64,000 bases of DNA from RUG13409 sp045616985 (GTDB taxonomy: Bacteria; Bacillota; Clostridia; Peptostreptococcales; Anaerovoracaceae): NCBI GenBank assembly GCA_045616985.1, contig JAZLHU010000013.1:16337-80336 (forward strand). The letters are read 5' to 3'. Under the pieces are notes generated by a model. That model searched no databases. It was not told the DNA's origin and worked only from the letters and a program-made list of their open reading frames with translations. Below, piece by piece: positions 50,743-59,999 of this stretch. Both the position numbers and the translations under genes were made by a program. Each line of letters opens with the position of its first letter. Positions within the stretch are counted from its first letter, which is position 1.

Positions 50743-53424
50743 TTACATCCTTTGTGTTTTATATTTTTTCTCGACAGAAGCTATACGAGCTATTGTCTTT
50801 TCAAGCATATCCTGATAGTTTGCAAGCTTATCTCTTTCAGCCTGAATTACATCTGCCGGAGCCTTTGCAACAAACTTTTCGTTTGCAAGCTTTCCGGAAG
50901 CCCTTGCGATTTCAGATTCAAGCCGCTTCTTTTCAGCAAGCTGCTTTTCGTATTCTGCCTTATAATCAATAAGCTCGTCAGAAGGAATATATATCTCAAG
51001 ACCCGGAAGAACCGCAGACATTGTGTCCTCAGGAAGCTCATCCTTTCCTGCAAATTTAATTTCTTCAATATTTGCAAGGGACTTGATATATGCAAAGCCG
51101 GCTTCAACATCCTCCTTCTTTGCTTCGTCAACCACAAGCATTGCATGAAGCTTTTTGGAAGGAGCCGCATCTGCTTCGGCTCTGATATTTCTGATGGATT
51201 TGATTGCATCCATTGCAGTATTTAAGATTACAACATCCTTGCTGTAGTCTTCTGAAAGAAGCTTTGGCCAAGCTTCCTGCATAAGGAAATCCTTTGCTCC
51301 CTCCTCTTTTGGAAGGTATCCCCAAATCTCCTCTGTTATGAACGGCATATACGGATGGAGAAGCTTTAAGAGATCCTTTAATACAGCAAGAAGTGCATAT
51401 CTTGCTGTCTTCTTATCCTCTTCGTCATTTCCGTAGAGCCTTGCCTTTACAAGTTCGATATACCAGTCACAATACTGATTCCAGATAAGCTCGTATATCT
51501 TATTTGCAGCAAGTGCAAGCTCGTAATTTTCCATATTGACTGTAATTTCCTTTACGGCATCGGAAACTATCTGCATCATCCACTTATCCTCAGGCTTGAG
51601 CTGAGCTGTCTTTTCATTTGACATTTCCTTAAAGGAGCCATCCTCGTTTTCAAGATTCATGATAACGAATCTTGATGCATTCCAAAGCTTATTGGCAAAG
51701 TTTCTTGCAGCCTCGATCTTTTCATCCTGATATCTGATATCCGACCCCGGAGCAATGCCCGAAAGAAGCATAAATCTTAATGCATCGGCACCATATTTAT
51801 CAATAACTTCAAGAGGATCGATGCCGTTTCCGAGAGACTTGCTCATCTTTCTGCCCTGAGAGTCTCTTACAAGTCCATGAATAAGAACATGCTTAAACGG
51901 AGCAGCACCCATTTCCTCAATGGAGCTGAAAATCATTCTTGCAACCCAGAAGAAGATGATATCGTATCCCGTTACAAGTACGCTTGTTGGATAAAAGGTC
52001 TTAAGGTCTTCTGTTTTTTCCGGCCATCCGAGAGTTGAGAAAGGCCAAAGAGCAGAAGAGAACCATGTATCAAGTACATCCTCATCCTGCTTAAAGTGTG
52101 TGCATCCGCACTTCGGACATTTTTCCGGAGTATCCTTTGCCACAACCATCTCACCGCATTCATCGCAGTAATACGCAGGAATCCTGTGTCCCCACCAAAG
52201 CTGTCTTGAAATACACCAATCCTTAATATCTTCCATCCAGTGATAATAGATCTTATCAAATCTGTCAGGAACAAATTCCGTTTCGCCCTTACGAACCGCT
52301 TCAATTGCAGGCTCTGCCAGCGGCTTCATCTTTACAAACCACTGCTCTGAGATTCTCGGTTCAACAACATTATGGCATCTGTAGCATTCGCCTGTAGGAA
52401 TAACTATATCCTCGATTTTAACAAGGTATCCTGCAGCATCAAGGTCGGCAACCCAGGCCTTTCTGCATTCGTATCTGTCCATTCCCTGATATTTTCCTGC
52501 CATTTCTGTCATATGAGCCGTTTCATCAAGACACTCCAGGATCTCAAGATCATTTCTCTGACCCACTTCAAAGTCGTTAGGGTCGCAGGACGGTGTAATC
52601 TTTACGGCGCCTGTACCTTTTTCAGGATCAGGATACGGATCTGCAATGATTGGGATCTCTCTTCCTACAAGCGGAAGAATAACCTTTGTTCCGACAAGCT
52701 TTTTGTATCTTTCATCATCAGGGTTTACTGCAATTGCAACATCGGCAAACATTGTTTCAGGTCTGGATGTGGCAACCGTAATTCCTTCAGAACCGTCTGC
52801 TCCGGGATATCTGAAGTACCAATACTTACCCTGCTTATCTTCATGCTCAACTTCAATATCAGAAAGAGCAGACTGACAAACCGGACACCAGTTGATAAGT
52901 CTGCTTCCCTTGTATATCAAGCCTTTCTCGTAGAGGCGGATAAAATGTTCTTTAACGGCAATATTACAGCCTTCGTCCATTGTAAAGCGTTCTCTTTTCC
53001 AATCGCAGGAAGCACCCATTTTACGAGCCTGAGTGGTGATTCTGTTTCCGTATTCCTCCTTCCATGCCCAAGCACGCTTAAGGAATTCATCTCTTCCGAG
53101 TTCCTCCTTGCTTTTGCCTTCCTCTTCTCTGATTTTATTGACAACCTTTACTTCGGTCGCAATGGAAGCATGGTCTGTTCCCGGAAGCCAAAGAGTTCTG
53201 TATCCCTGCATCCTCTTAAATCTTGTAAGAACATCCTGCAGCGAAAGATCCATTGCATGACCCATATGAAGCTGGCCCGTGATATTCGGAGGCGGCATCA
53301 CGATAGTGAACGGCTTTTTGTCTTCTTTCATGTCCGGAGCAAATGCACCGGATTCCTCCCATGTTTTGTAGATCCTGTCTTCAAAAGACTTCGGATCATA
53401 AGTTTTGGCTAAATTCTTCTCCAT
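50743..53424 (-). CDS. valS: Valyl-tRNA synthetase
   Basis: 893 residues: class I motifs PPPNITGQLHMGHAM (HMGH at 53-56) and GRKMSKSLGNG, an editing CP1 domain, zinc-type knuckles (YYCDECGEMV, CPKCGCTH), and a C-terminal coiled coil. The ATG at 53424 with AAAGGAC is preferred over an upstream in-frame start. No T-box precedes it. Confidence 0.97.
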   Translation of the reverse strand: MEKNLAKTYDPKSFEDRIYKTWEESGAFAPDMKEDKKPFTIVMPPPNITGQLHMGHAMDLSLQDVLTRFKRMQGYRTLWLPGTDHASIATEVKVVNKIREEEGKSKEELGRDEFLKRAWAWKEEYGNRITTQARKMGASCDWKRERFTMDEGCNIAVKEHFIRLYEKGLIYKGSRLINWCPVCQSALSDIEVEHEDKQGKYWYFRYPGADGSEGITVATSRPETMFADVAIAVNPDDERYKKLVGTKVILPLVGREIPIIADPYPDPEKGTGAVKITPSCDPNDFEVGQRNDLEILECLDETAHMTEMAGKYQGMDRYECRKAWVADLDAAGYLVKIEDIVIPTGECYRCHNVVEPRISEQWFVKMKPLAEPAIEAVRKGETEFVPDRFDKIYYHWMEDIKDWCISRQLWWGHRIPAYYCDECGEMVVAKDTPEKCPKCGCTHFKQDEDVLDTWFSSALWPFSTLGWPEKTEDLKTFYPTSVLVTGYDIIFFWVARMIFSSIEEMGAAPFKHVLIHGLVRDSQGRKMSKSLGNGIDPLEVIDKYGADALRFMLLSGIAPGSDIRYQDEKIEAARNFANKLWNASRFVIMNLENEDGSFKEMSNEKTAQLKPEDKWMMQIVSDAVKEITVNMENYELALAANKIYELIWNQYCDWYIELVKARLYGNDEEDKKTARYALLAVLKDLLKLLHPYMPFITEEIWGYLPKEEGAKDFLMQEAWPKLLSEDYSKDVVILNTAMDAIKSIRNIRAEADAAPSKKLHAMLVVDEAKKEDVEAGFAYIKSLANIEEIKFAGKDELPEDTMSAVLPGLEIYIPSDELIDYKAEYEKQLAEKKRLESEIARASGKLANEKFVAKAPADVIQAERDKLANYQDMLEKTIARIASVEKKYKTQRM

Positions 53425-53526
53425 TTTTTGTCCTTTCTTGGGGCAGATACAAGCCTTTCCCATACCATACCGGTCAGGCCCAACTGTCCTTGTTTTAAGA
53501 AAATTGAAAGATATAGTTTGTATATC

Positions 53527-53967
53527 CTATTTTTGTTCTTCCTTTTTTGCTATATCGTTTGTATCCATACTGTCTTTGAAAACGAAGTATCTGTCATACA
53601 GATATTCAAGAACAAAATTAAGAACCATATTGATGATCGTTGCAATATAACCGCTCCATCCGAGTGTTTCCGTAAGATACTTTTCAAGAAGGGTTGTTGC
53701 AGGTGTAAACACTACATAAAAGAGTGCGACCTTTAACATTGCAAGCGGCACGTTATTTGCCGATTTAAATGTAAACTTTCTGTTAAGAGTAAAGTTCCAG
53801 ATTACAGAAAGAATAAGTGCAATAAGATAGCTTACATATTCGGGAAGGTGTGCGATCTCATAAAGCAGAGTGTAGGACACAATCTGAATAAGTCCTGCAG
53901 AAAGCGAGAACAATGTAAACTTTATTGTCCTCATAAGCTCTTTCTTCTTTTCGTTTTCCATTGCCAT
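53527..53967 (-). CDS. GtrA-family membrane protein
   Basis: 146 residues, four helices: IKFTLFSLSAGLIQIVSYTLLYE, SYLIALILSVIWNFTLNRKFTF, then two more. GtrA-like proteins are thought to flip or help move polyprenyl-linked sugars. Two-base gap to the FGGY kinase gene, whose end supplies the GGAGG. Confidence 0.88.
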   Translation of the reverse strand: MAMENEKKKELMRTIKFTLFSLSAGLIQIVSYTLLYEIAHLPEYVSYLIALILSVIWNFTLNRKFTFKSANNVPLAMLKVALFYVVFTPATTLLEKYLTETLGWSGYIATIINMVLNFVLEYLYDRYFVFKDSMDTNDIAKKEEQK

Positions 53968-53969
53968 AT

Positions 53970-55568
53970 CTATACCTCCGCAGATATTTCTTTATAAATA
54001 TCCTTGTTGTTTTTATAAAGCTTTTTGAATGCCTGATAAAATTTTTCGTACCTTCTGTGGTTTTCTTCATTCGGAACATACTTTGCATTGGCAGGAACGA
54101 AGTCCTTGACCTTTTCGAGGCTGTCCGCAAGTCCAAGTCCTACAGCCGCAACCATCGCAGCACCGACCGAACCTACATTCTGCGGCTTATCAACTGTTTC
54201 AATAGGTCTTCCGATAATATCGCAAAGCATCTGACATGCAACAGGAGACTGAGCAAGACCACCGACAAATCGTATGGTTTCGGATGTTTCAAGCTTTCTG
54301 TCCTGACATTCAAGCATCCATCTTAAATGATAGAACACTCCTTCAAGCACTGCATGAATAAGCTCTGTCTTTCCTGTATTCAAATTTATACCGAAGAACA
54401 TCGATGTTGAAAGAGGATCCTCAAACGGGCATCTGTTTCCGTGAAGCCACGGAGTAAAGATTACACCGCCCGAACCCGGCTCAACGTCCTTGATGGTATC
54501 TGTCATATAATCGTACAGGCTGGAATACTTTCCCTCGTACTCCTCCGTAACATCGTGCTTATCAAGGTAAATGTTTATCTCATCAAGAGCCAGATGATCC
54601 TTGACCCACGCAAGGCACTTACCCGCAGTTTCCATTTCCGCAAAGTAATTGAACTTTCCTTCAATTGCGCCGGTGATGGCAGCTATCATCGCTCCCGCAT
54701 CAACAAGCTGGCTGTCCGTTACGGTAATAACCCAGCCGGATGTTCCGCAGTAAATATGAGTATCACCAAGATCAACTGAGCCTGCGCCGATACCGATCAT
54801 GGAAGAATCTCCTCCTCCACCGAATACAGAAATTCCGGGAACAAGTCCGAGCTCTGCCGCAGCCTTTTCTGTAAGAGGCCCGACACGATCAGTCGATTTA
54901 ATGATCTCAGGGAGAAGCTCCATGTTTATATCAAACATATCGCACATGGTTTTACTCCAACCTTCTTTGCCCTTTCTTGTGTCGTAGATTAGAGTTCCGA
55001 AGGCAGAATCCTGTGTCATGGTGCATCTGCCTGTGCATCTGCAAATAAGGTAATCCTTTACATCAAGCCACTTGTATGCTCTTTTAAAGTTTTCAGGCTC
55101 GTGAGCCTCAACCCATTTGTATTTCCATACGGGATCCTTTACGCTGCTTGATACAGCGCCTGTAATGATAAGGCTTGGAATAAGCTTTGTTATATTTGCA
55201 CCGGCGATCTGAATGCCGTTCGCAATACCCTTTTTGATCTCTTCCTTGGAGCGCTGGTCCATGTAGCTCATAGGACGCCTTACTTCTTTTCCGTTCTTAT
55301 CCACTAAAATCAGACCCTGCATCTGCGAGCAGAATGATATACCCTTTACCTCCTCAGGCTTAATGCTGCAGTTTGCAAAAATCCTTTTGGTGGTATTGCA
55401 CATTGCATTCCACCATTCATCTGCATCCTGTTCCGCGCCGCCGTCCGGAAGAATATAGAGCTTATATTCTTCTGATGCCGAGCCAATCAGCTTAATCTCT
55501 TTTTCAAATTCAAAAAGACAGGTTTTTACACCGGTTGTTCCTATGTCGTATGCAAGAATGTAAGTCAT
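53970..55568 (-). CDS. FGGY-family carbohydrate kinase (xylulokinase-like)
   Basis: 532 residues: YDIGTTGVKTCLFE phosphate-binding start, SFCSQMQGLILVD, SYMDQRSKEE, GGGGDSSMIGIGAG-type second signature, HGNRCPFEDP and RFVGGLAQSPVACQMLCDIIGRPIE. Phosphorylates a sugar or polyol; resembles XylB-type kinases but the substrate is not decided. Lies between an aldolase and GtrA. Confidence 0.9.
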   Translation of the reverse strand: MTYILAYDIGTTGVKTCLFEFEKEIKLIGSASEEYKLYILPDGGAEQDADEWWNAMCNTTKRIFANCSIKPEEVKGISFCSQMQGLILVDKNGKEVRRPMSYMDQRSKEEIKKGIANGIQIAGANITKLIPSLIITGAVSSSVKDPVWKYKWVEAHEPENFKRAYKWLDVKDYLICRCTGRCTMTQDSAFGTLIYDTRKGKEGWSKTMCDMFDINMELLPEIIKSTDRVGPLTEKAAAELGLVPGISVFGGGGDSSMIGIGAGSVDLGDTHIYCGTSGWVITVTDSQLVDAGAMIAAITGAIEGKFNYFAEMETAGKCLAWVKDHLALDEINIYLDKHDVTEEYEGKYSSLYDYMTDTIKDVEPGSGGVIFTPWLHGNRCPFEDPLSTSMFFGINLNTGKTELIHAVLEGVFYHLRWMLECQDRKLETSETIRFVGGLAQSPVACQMLCDIIGRPIETVDKPQNVGSVGAAMVAAVGLGLADSLEKVKDFVPANAKYVPNEENHRRYEKFYQAFKKLYKNNKDIYKEISAEV

Positions 55569-55582
55569 ATCATTATCCCTGC

Positions 55583-56362
55583 CTATTTATTCCTTGACTT
55601 AAGCTTTGAATATTTAAATACATATACAGCGTGCTGAAGAAGCGCATCAGCAAAGCCAAGCGGCTTTGAGTCTTTTACATATTCCGCAGCAGCCCTGTTT
55701 TTAGCTATGATAAGCTCTGCGGCCTCAGGATCGTCAAACTCCCGATTCCTTCCTTTTGCTCCGACAAGCTGTGCGTAATCATCTATCCAAGGCAGATTAT
55801 ACTTTTTCTCAGAACAAATCTCTTTTTTTGATTCAAATAGAATCCTTGATTGTTCTTCAAGGCTTTGTGTACAGGAGAATGCATCATCGTAATCCTTGCC
55901 AAGACAAAGCGTACCGTGCTTTGCCAAAAGAAAAGCGTTGTATTCAGGATGAATTGCAACGCAAAGCATCACATTATCCCTGAGTTTATCGGTTCCGGGA
56001 AGCGCATACTTTGCGCAGGGTGCAAATGCGGTATCCTTTTCTTCTGCACAAACGGCAGATGCATAATGCTGATGAGTATGAATTATGAAGCCGACTTCGG
56101 GTCTTAACTCGTATGCACCCGCATGTATGCCCTTTTCGCTGCTTGGCTTGATATTTCCTTCGTAGCTGCAATCCTTAATGCTTACCAATACCAGCTCTTC
56201 GGGCTTTAAGCTGTCATAAGCTCTTCCAGACGGTGTAATCACAAACTGTGTATCAGAAACTCTTGCACTTATGTTTCCCCATGTTCTTGCGATGAGCCTG
56301 TTTTCAAGAAGGTTTAATCCTGCTTTTATTACCAGCTCTCTGGCTTCTGCTTCCGTATACAT
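55583..56362 (-). CDS. Class II aldolase (fuculose-phosphate aldolase-like)
   Basis: 259 residues: RTWGNISARV, ITPSGRAYDSL, the catalytic Glu in PSSEKGIHAG, zinc ligands in IHTHQHYASAV and the third His in LLAKHGT. Cleaves a sugar phosphate to DHAP and an aldehyde, or acts as an epimerase-like relative. Start ATG at 56362 overlaps the aminotransferase stop (TAATG). Likely partner of the FGGY kinase 14 bases downstream. Confidence 0.88.
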   Translation of the reverse strand: MYTEAEARELVIKAGLNLLENRLIARTWGNISARVSDTQFVITPSGRAYDSLKPEELVLVSIKDCSYEGNIKPSSEKGIHAGAYELRPEVGFIIHTHQHYASAVCAEEKDTAFAPCAKYALPGTDKLRDNVMLCVAIHPEYNAFLLAKHGTLCLGKDYDDAFSCTQSLEEQSRILFESKKEICSEKKYNLPWIDDYAQLVGAKGRNREFDDPEAAELIIAKNRAAAEYVKDSKPLGFADALLQHAVYVFKYSKLKSRNK

Positions 56363-57849
56363 TATTTTGTTCCCAGCTTTCCGCAATTAGCAAATACTCT
56401 TTCGAAACGGGCAAGCACGTCATCGATATCAGCCTCCGTATATGCAGCGCTGGTGTAAAGACGAGATCCAGCAAGCGTAATAATACCTTCTGCCATATAT
56501 GCAGCCCCGATGTGTTCCATTTCTTTCTTTCTGATGTCTGTCTGATCAAGAACATTCGGAATTGTCCATGGCTTTGACCAATTGATTGAATAATGCATAG
56601 TGCCAACACTGTCAAGATGGCAAATGGAGCCCTGATTAAATGCAACAAACGGAAGCTCGTACTTTTTGATAAGCTGCTGCAGACCCTTGGTGAGTCTGTC
56701 GCCCATTCTTCCTGCAGCTTCGCATGCATTGCGCTTTTCGATTTCATTAATAACCGTATATCCTGCAATACATGAAAGCGGAGTTGCGGACATTGTTCCG
56801 CCGCAAAGAGCCTTCTTAACCTTTTTTCCGGATCCGTCCAGACCTGCACCGAGGTGAGCCATACAATCCCTGTGACCGCCTACTCCGCCTGCTCCCGGAT
56901 ATCCGCCTGCTATAATCTTGCCGAATACCGTAAGATCCGGATTTACACCGTAGAAGCCCTGCGCTCCGGAAAGACCGATCCTGAATCCTGATACGACCTC
57001 GTCGCACACAAAGAGCGCACCATACTTATGGGCAAGGAATTCGCAGCCTCTTACGAATTCTTTGGATACAGGTCTTGTTCCGCTTTCGGGACCAACGGGT
57101 TCGATATACACAGCAGCCGTGCCGCCATTCATTTCATTTTTCTTAAGCTTTCTTTCAAGATCCTCAAGATCGTTCGGGAAGAATTCGTCTGTATGCTTGA
57201 ATACAAAGCTCGGAACACCCGGACTTTGTAGTCCCTTTGTTCCGGGGATTCTCATACCGTAAGCAAGCTGATCGGACCAACCGTGATATGCACCGCCCAT
57301 CTTAAGAACATTTTTCTTTCCGGTCTTAAGTCTTGCAATACGAAGTGCGCACATACATGCTTCTGTACCGCTTCCGAGCATTCTGAACATTTCAACACTC
57401 GGAACACAATCGCTTATCTTCTTAGCGAGCTTGTATTCGTATTCATGAAAAAGACCTGTTGACGGACCGCAGGTATTAAGAAGGTCAATTACCGCATCTC
57501 TTACTACAGGATCGTTGCTTCCGATAATCGTAGGTCCGCCTGCCTGAAGTAAATCGTAGTACCAGTTTCCGTCAATATCATAAAGCTTATTTCCCTCAGC
57601 CTTTGTGATTACAATCGGAAACGGATAGTTAAAAGCAAGATTGTGCTGAACACCACCCGGAATAATCTGTTTTGCCTCCGTTATCATTTCTTTGGACTTT
57701 GCACATTTTTTTTCAAAATATTCGTCCACGTAATTTTTCAACGCTTCGGGCTTAACTGAATATACAGGCTTTTTAATAAGCTCATCCAGTTCCCTTGTTA
57801 CCGCTTCCGCATCAAGATACTCATCAATTGCAAATCCGTTATAAGCCAT
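56362..57849 (-). CDS. Class III aminotransferase (glutamate-1-semialdehyde mutase-like)
   Basis: 495 residues, fold type I PLP enzyme: KEMITEAKQIIPGGVQHN, LGSGTEACMCALRIARLKTGK, GAYHGWSDQ, FVCDEVVSGFRIG and the PLP lysine in VFGKIIAGGYPGAGGVGG. It resembles HemL, but it has an extra N-terminal about 45 residues and sits with a sugar kinase and aldolase, not with heme genes, so an amino-sugar or aminoaldehyde substrate is more likely. RBS AGGGAGGT. Confidence 0.85.
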   Translation of the reverse strand: MAYNGFAIDEYLDAEAVTRELDELIKKPVYSVKPEALKNYVDEYFEKKCAKSKEMITEAKQIIPGGVQHNLAFNYPFPIVITKAEGNKLYDIDGNWYYDLLQAGGPTIIGSNDPVVRDAVIDLLNTCGPSTGLFHEYEYKLAKKISDCVPSVEMFRMLGSGTEACMCALRIARLKTGKKNVLKMGGAYHGWSDQLAYGMRIPGTKGLQSPGVPSFVFKHTDEFFPNDLEDLERKLKKNEMNGGTAAVYIEPVGPESGTRPVSKEFVRGCEFLAHKYGALFVCDEVVSGFRIGLSGAQGFYGVNPDLTVFGKIIAGGYPGAGGVGGHRDCMAHLGAGLDGSGKKVKKALCGGTMSATPLSCIAGYTVINEIEKRNACEAAGRMGDRLTKGLQQLIKKYELPFVAFNQGSICHLDSVGTMHYSINWSKPWTIPNVLDQTDIRKKEMEHIGAAYMAEGIITLAGSRLYTSAAYTEADIDDVLARFERVFANCGKLGTK

Positions 57850-57866
57850 TGGAAACCTCCCTCTAT

Positions 57867-59273
57867 CTATAAATTATTCCTGGCAATTAAGTTGACGACC
57901 CAAATTCTCTTTCTTACTAAGATTGTGCCGACAGTAAATTTTATCAAATCCAATCCCAATACTATTGCGTAAATTACTGCAGGTCCGAGATTGGTAAAAT
58001 GAACAAGTATAAATTCCGTTACTATGCAAATACACCATGAATAGCAGCTGTCGAAAAGAAATGTTATAAATGTTCTTCCGCCTGACCTTATGGTGTAATA
58101 CAAAGCATTAACAACAGCGCCCAATGGCAAATGAAAGGCCAGTGCTCTGATAAATAAAGTTGCCAGCGCTTTAACTTCAGCTGTTGTGTTGTAAATCTCA
58201 GGAATGACAGGCGTAAAGATATGCATTATCAGACTTATCGCCAGAGTAATCATAAACGAAAGTGCAATAATCTTTCTGTCTTCATCGACAGCTCTTTCAG
58301 GATCTCCTGCTCCGAGAACCTGTCCGATGATAATAGACAATGCCACGCCTATTGCAAGGTATACACAAGAAAACAACTGCGAAACCGTAGATGAAATATT
58401 GTTCGCCGAAACAACCTCCAGCCCTCTGACGGATAAAATCTGATTAAGGAAGGTCTGGCCCGCACCCCATAAAAGTTCATTGAGAAACATCGGTATACCG
58501 AGTTTAATAATCTGTTTTAGCAAGGCTTTTGGAACAGCAAGCGATCTGTACACACCTTTTGCAAACGGAACACGGTCCGTATGTGTATGTGTCCAAATCA
58601 CAACTATCAAAAACTCAACATATCTTGAAGCCACGGTCGCAATTGCCGCACCGACAACGCCGAGCTTCGGAGCTCCGAACTTTCCGTAAATCAACACATA
58701 GTTTCCGACAAGGTTTACAGCTACTGCGGTAAACCCTGCAATCATCGGAACTCTCGCCTCCGACACTTCCCTTAATGTACTTGAATACACCTGAGAAAAA
58801 CCAAACGGAATGATTCCGAAAAGGATGACAGACAGATACTGTTTTGCATAATCAAAGGTTGCCTGAAGGTCAAGTCCGGCTTCACCCTCATGGATAAACA
58901 TCATTATCATTTCATCAGACAATGTGAATACCAACCCAAGAGTAACTGCAATCAATAAAACGGTCGAATAAAGCTTAACCTTAAAAGTATTACCTACGCC
59001 CTTATGATCGCCTTTTCCGAAAAACTGTGCAGCAAATACGCTGCCGCCGGAAACTATCCCGAACATTGCAAGATTAAACACAAATAAAAGCTGATTGACA
59101 ATAGCAACACCGGACATTGGTTCAGTTCCGACCTGTCCGACCATAATATTATCAAGCAAGCTTACAAATGTAGTAATAAAGTTCTGCAGAACAATAGGGA
59201 TAAGTATTGAAAACACCCTTCTGTAAAATACCGCATCGCCAATATATCTTTTTTTAAGATTCGAAAATATCAT
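57867..59273 (-). CDS. MATE-family efflux transporter
   Basis: 468 residues, twelve predicted helices in two related halves (SILIPIVLQNFITTFVSLLDNIMVGQVG and the second-half counterpart PMFLNELLWGAGQTFLNQIL). Exports drugs or metabolites with a cation gradient. RBS AAGGAG; the start lies 20 bases inside the rnmV end. Confidence 0.92.
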   Translation of the reverse strand: MIFSNLKKRYIGDAVFYRRVFSILIPIVLQNFITTFVSLLDNIMVGQVGTEPMSGVAIVNQLLFVFNLAMFGIVSGGSVFAAQFFGKGDHKGVGNTFKVKLYSTVLLIAVTLGLVFTLSDEMIMMFIHEGEAGLDLQATFDYAKQYLSVILFGIIPFGFSQVYSSTLREVSEARVPMIAGFTAVAVNLVGNYVLIYGKFGAPKLGVVGAAIATVASRYVEFLIVVIWTHTHTDRVPFAKGVYRSLAVPKALLKQIIKLGIPMFLNELLWGAGQTFLNQILSVRGLEVVSANNISSTVSQLFSCVYLAIGVALSIIIGQVLGAGDPERAVDEDRKIIALSFMITLAISLIMHIFTPVIPEIYNTTAEVKALATLFIRALAFHLPLGAVVNALYYTIRSGGRTFITFLFDSCYSWCICIVTEFILVHFTNLGPAVIYAIVLGLDLIKFTVGTILVRKRIWVVNLIARNNL

Positions 59274-59781
59274 AAAGCTCCTTTTTGCTTATCATCATAA
59301 AGTTTAAGCGTTTTAAAAAGGTCTTGGCATTGCCGCTTCCGATTCCCAAAGCAGCGCCTGCCCTGCCTCTTCTCTCCGCGCTGTCCTCCTGTCCCGAAAG
59401 CCCAAGCTCAATAAGATCGGACATGGAAAGAGGCTTTTTGTTCTCACTGTGTTCGGCACATGCCGCTTCCAGCGCTCTTTGTATATCGGAAGGCACGGCA
59501 TTTTCTATACCGATATCTCCTTCTTTGAAGGCCTGATCTTTGGTCAGGTAAGCCTGCTTTGCATCCGGAAAAAGTCCGGTCAGCCTTTCTCTTATCTTCC
59601 GGCCTGCATGGTCGGGATCGGTAAAGATTATTATTCCTGTCTTTTTGTATGCACCCTCAATAAGATCCAAGATATCCTGATTGATGCCGTAGCCGTGAGT
59701 GCATATTATGTTGGCCTCGACCGCAGCAAGTACTGCCGTTTCGTCATCCCGTCCTTCAACAACTATGGTTTCCTTAATCAT
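59254..59781 (-). CDS. rnmV: Ribonuclease M5 (5S rRNA maturation)
   Basis: 175 residues: TOPRIM domain with Glu in VVEGRDDETAV and DxD in IIIFTDPDHAGRKIRERL, and the C-terminal M5 part (SGNAKTFLKRLNFM). Matures 5S rRNA. Its usual neighbour ksgA/rsmA is not next; a MATE gene overlaps instead. RBS GAAGG. Confidence 0.93.
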   Translation of the reverse strand: MIKETIVVEGRDDETAVLAAVEANIICTHGYGINQDILDLIEGAYKKTGIIIFTDPDHAGRKIRERLTGLFPDAKQAYLTKDQAFKEGDIGIENAVPSDIQRALEAACAEHSENKKPLSMSDLIELGLSGQEDSAERRGRAGAALGIGSGNAKTFLKRLNFMMISKKELYDIFES

Positions 59782-59896
59782 TTTCAGCCTTCACAATTTT
59801 AACTACCCTGCGGTACCGAGTCTTCAAAAGCATGGTATAATCCCCGCCTGACAGTATTCTCCGCAAATCCACAGACCGCTCCTCATATCTGAGCAC
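59774..59896 (-). CDS. Possible 40-residue small protein upstream of and overlapping rnmV
   Basis: Open frame from GTG at 59896 to TAA at 59774, overlapping the rnmV ATG by 8 bases. Basic, Arg-rich product (LRYEERSVDLRRILSGGDYT, then KTRYRRVVKIVKA). A TATAAT lies 11 bases before the GTG. No recognisable family and no ribosome binding site; it could be spurious or a coupling leader. Confidence 0.25.
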   Translation of the reverse strand: MLRYEERSVDLRRILSGGDYTMLLKTRYRRVVKIVKAEND

Positions 59897-59935
59897 AATA
59901 TTTATATATTATATACTACATTTAGTAGAAAATCA

Positions 59936-59964
59936 TTGAGAAAATCCAAAAAATGCTCTAAAAT
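59936..59964 (+). promoter_or_regulatory. Promoter of the 60000-62266 gene pair
   Basis: TTGAGA (59936-59941), 17 bases, TAAAAT (59959-59964), about 35 bases before the TTG start. Confidence 0.5.
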
Positions 59965-59999
59965 AAGGTGTATATTTTTGTAATAACAGGAGAAGTAAA

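Noticed and set aside
53425..53526. T-box or riboswitch before valS
   Set aside because: Only about 100 bases with no T-box motif or strong terminator hairpin.
56362..57849. hemL, glutamate-1-semialdehyde mutase in heme synthesis
   Set aside because: Family match only; the neighbours are a sugar kinase and aldolase and there are no other heme genes, so the symbol is not used.
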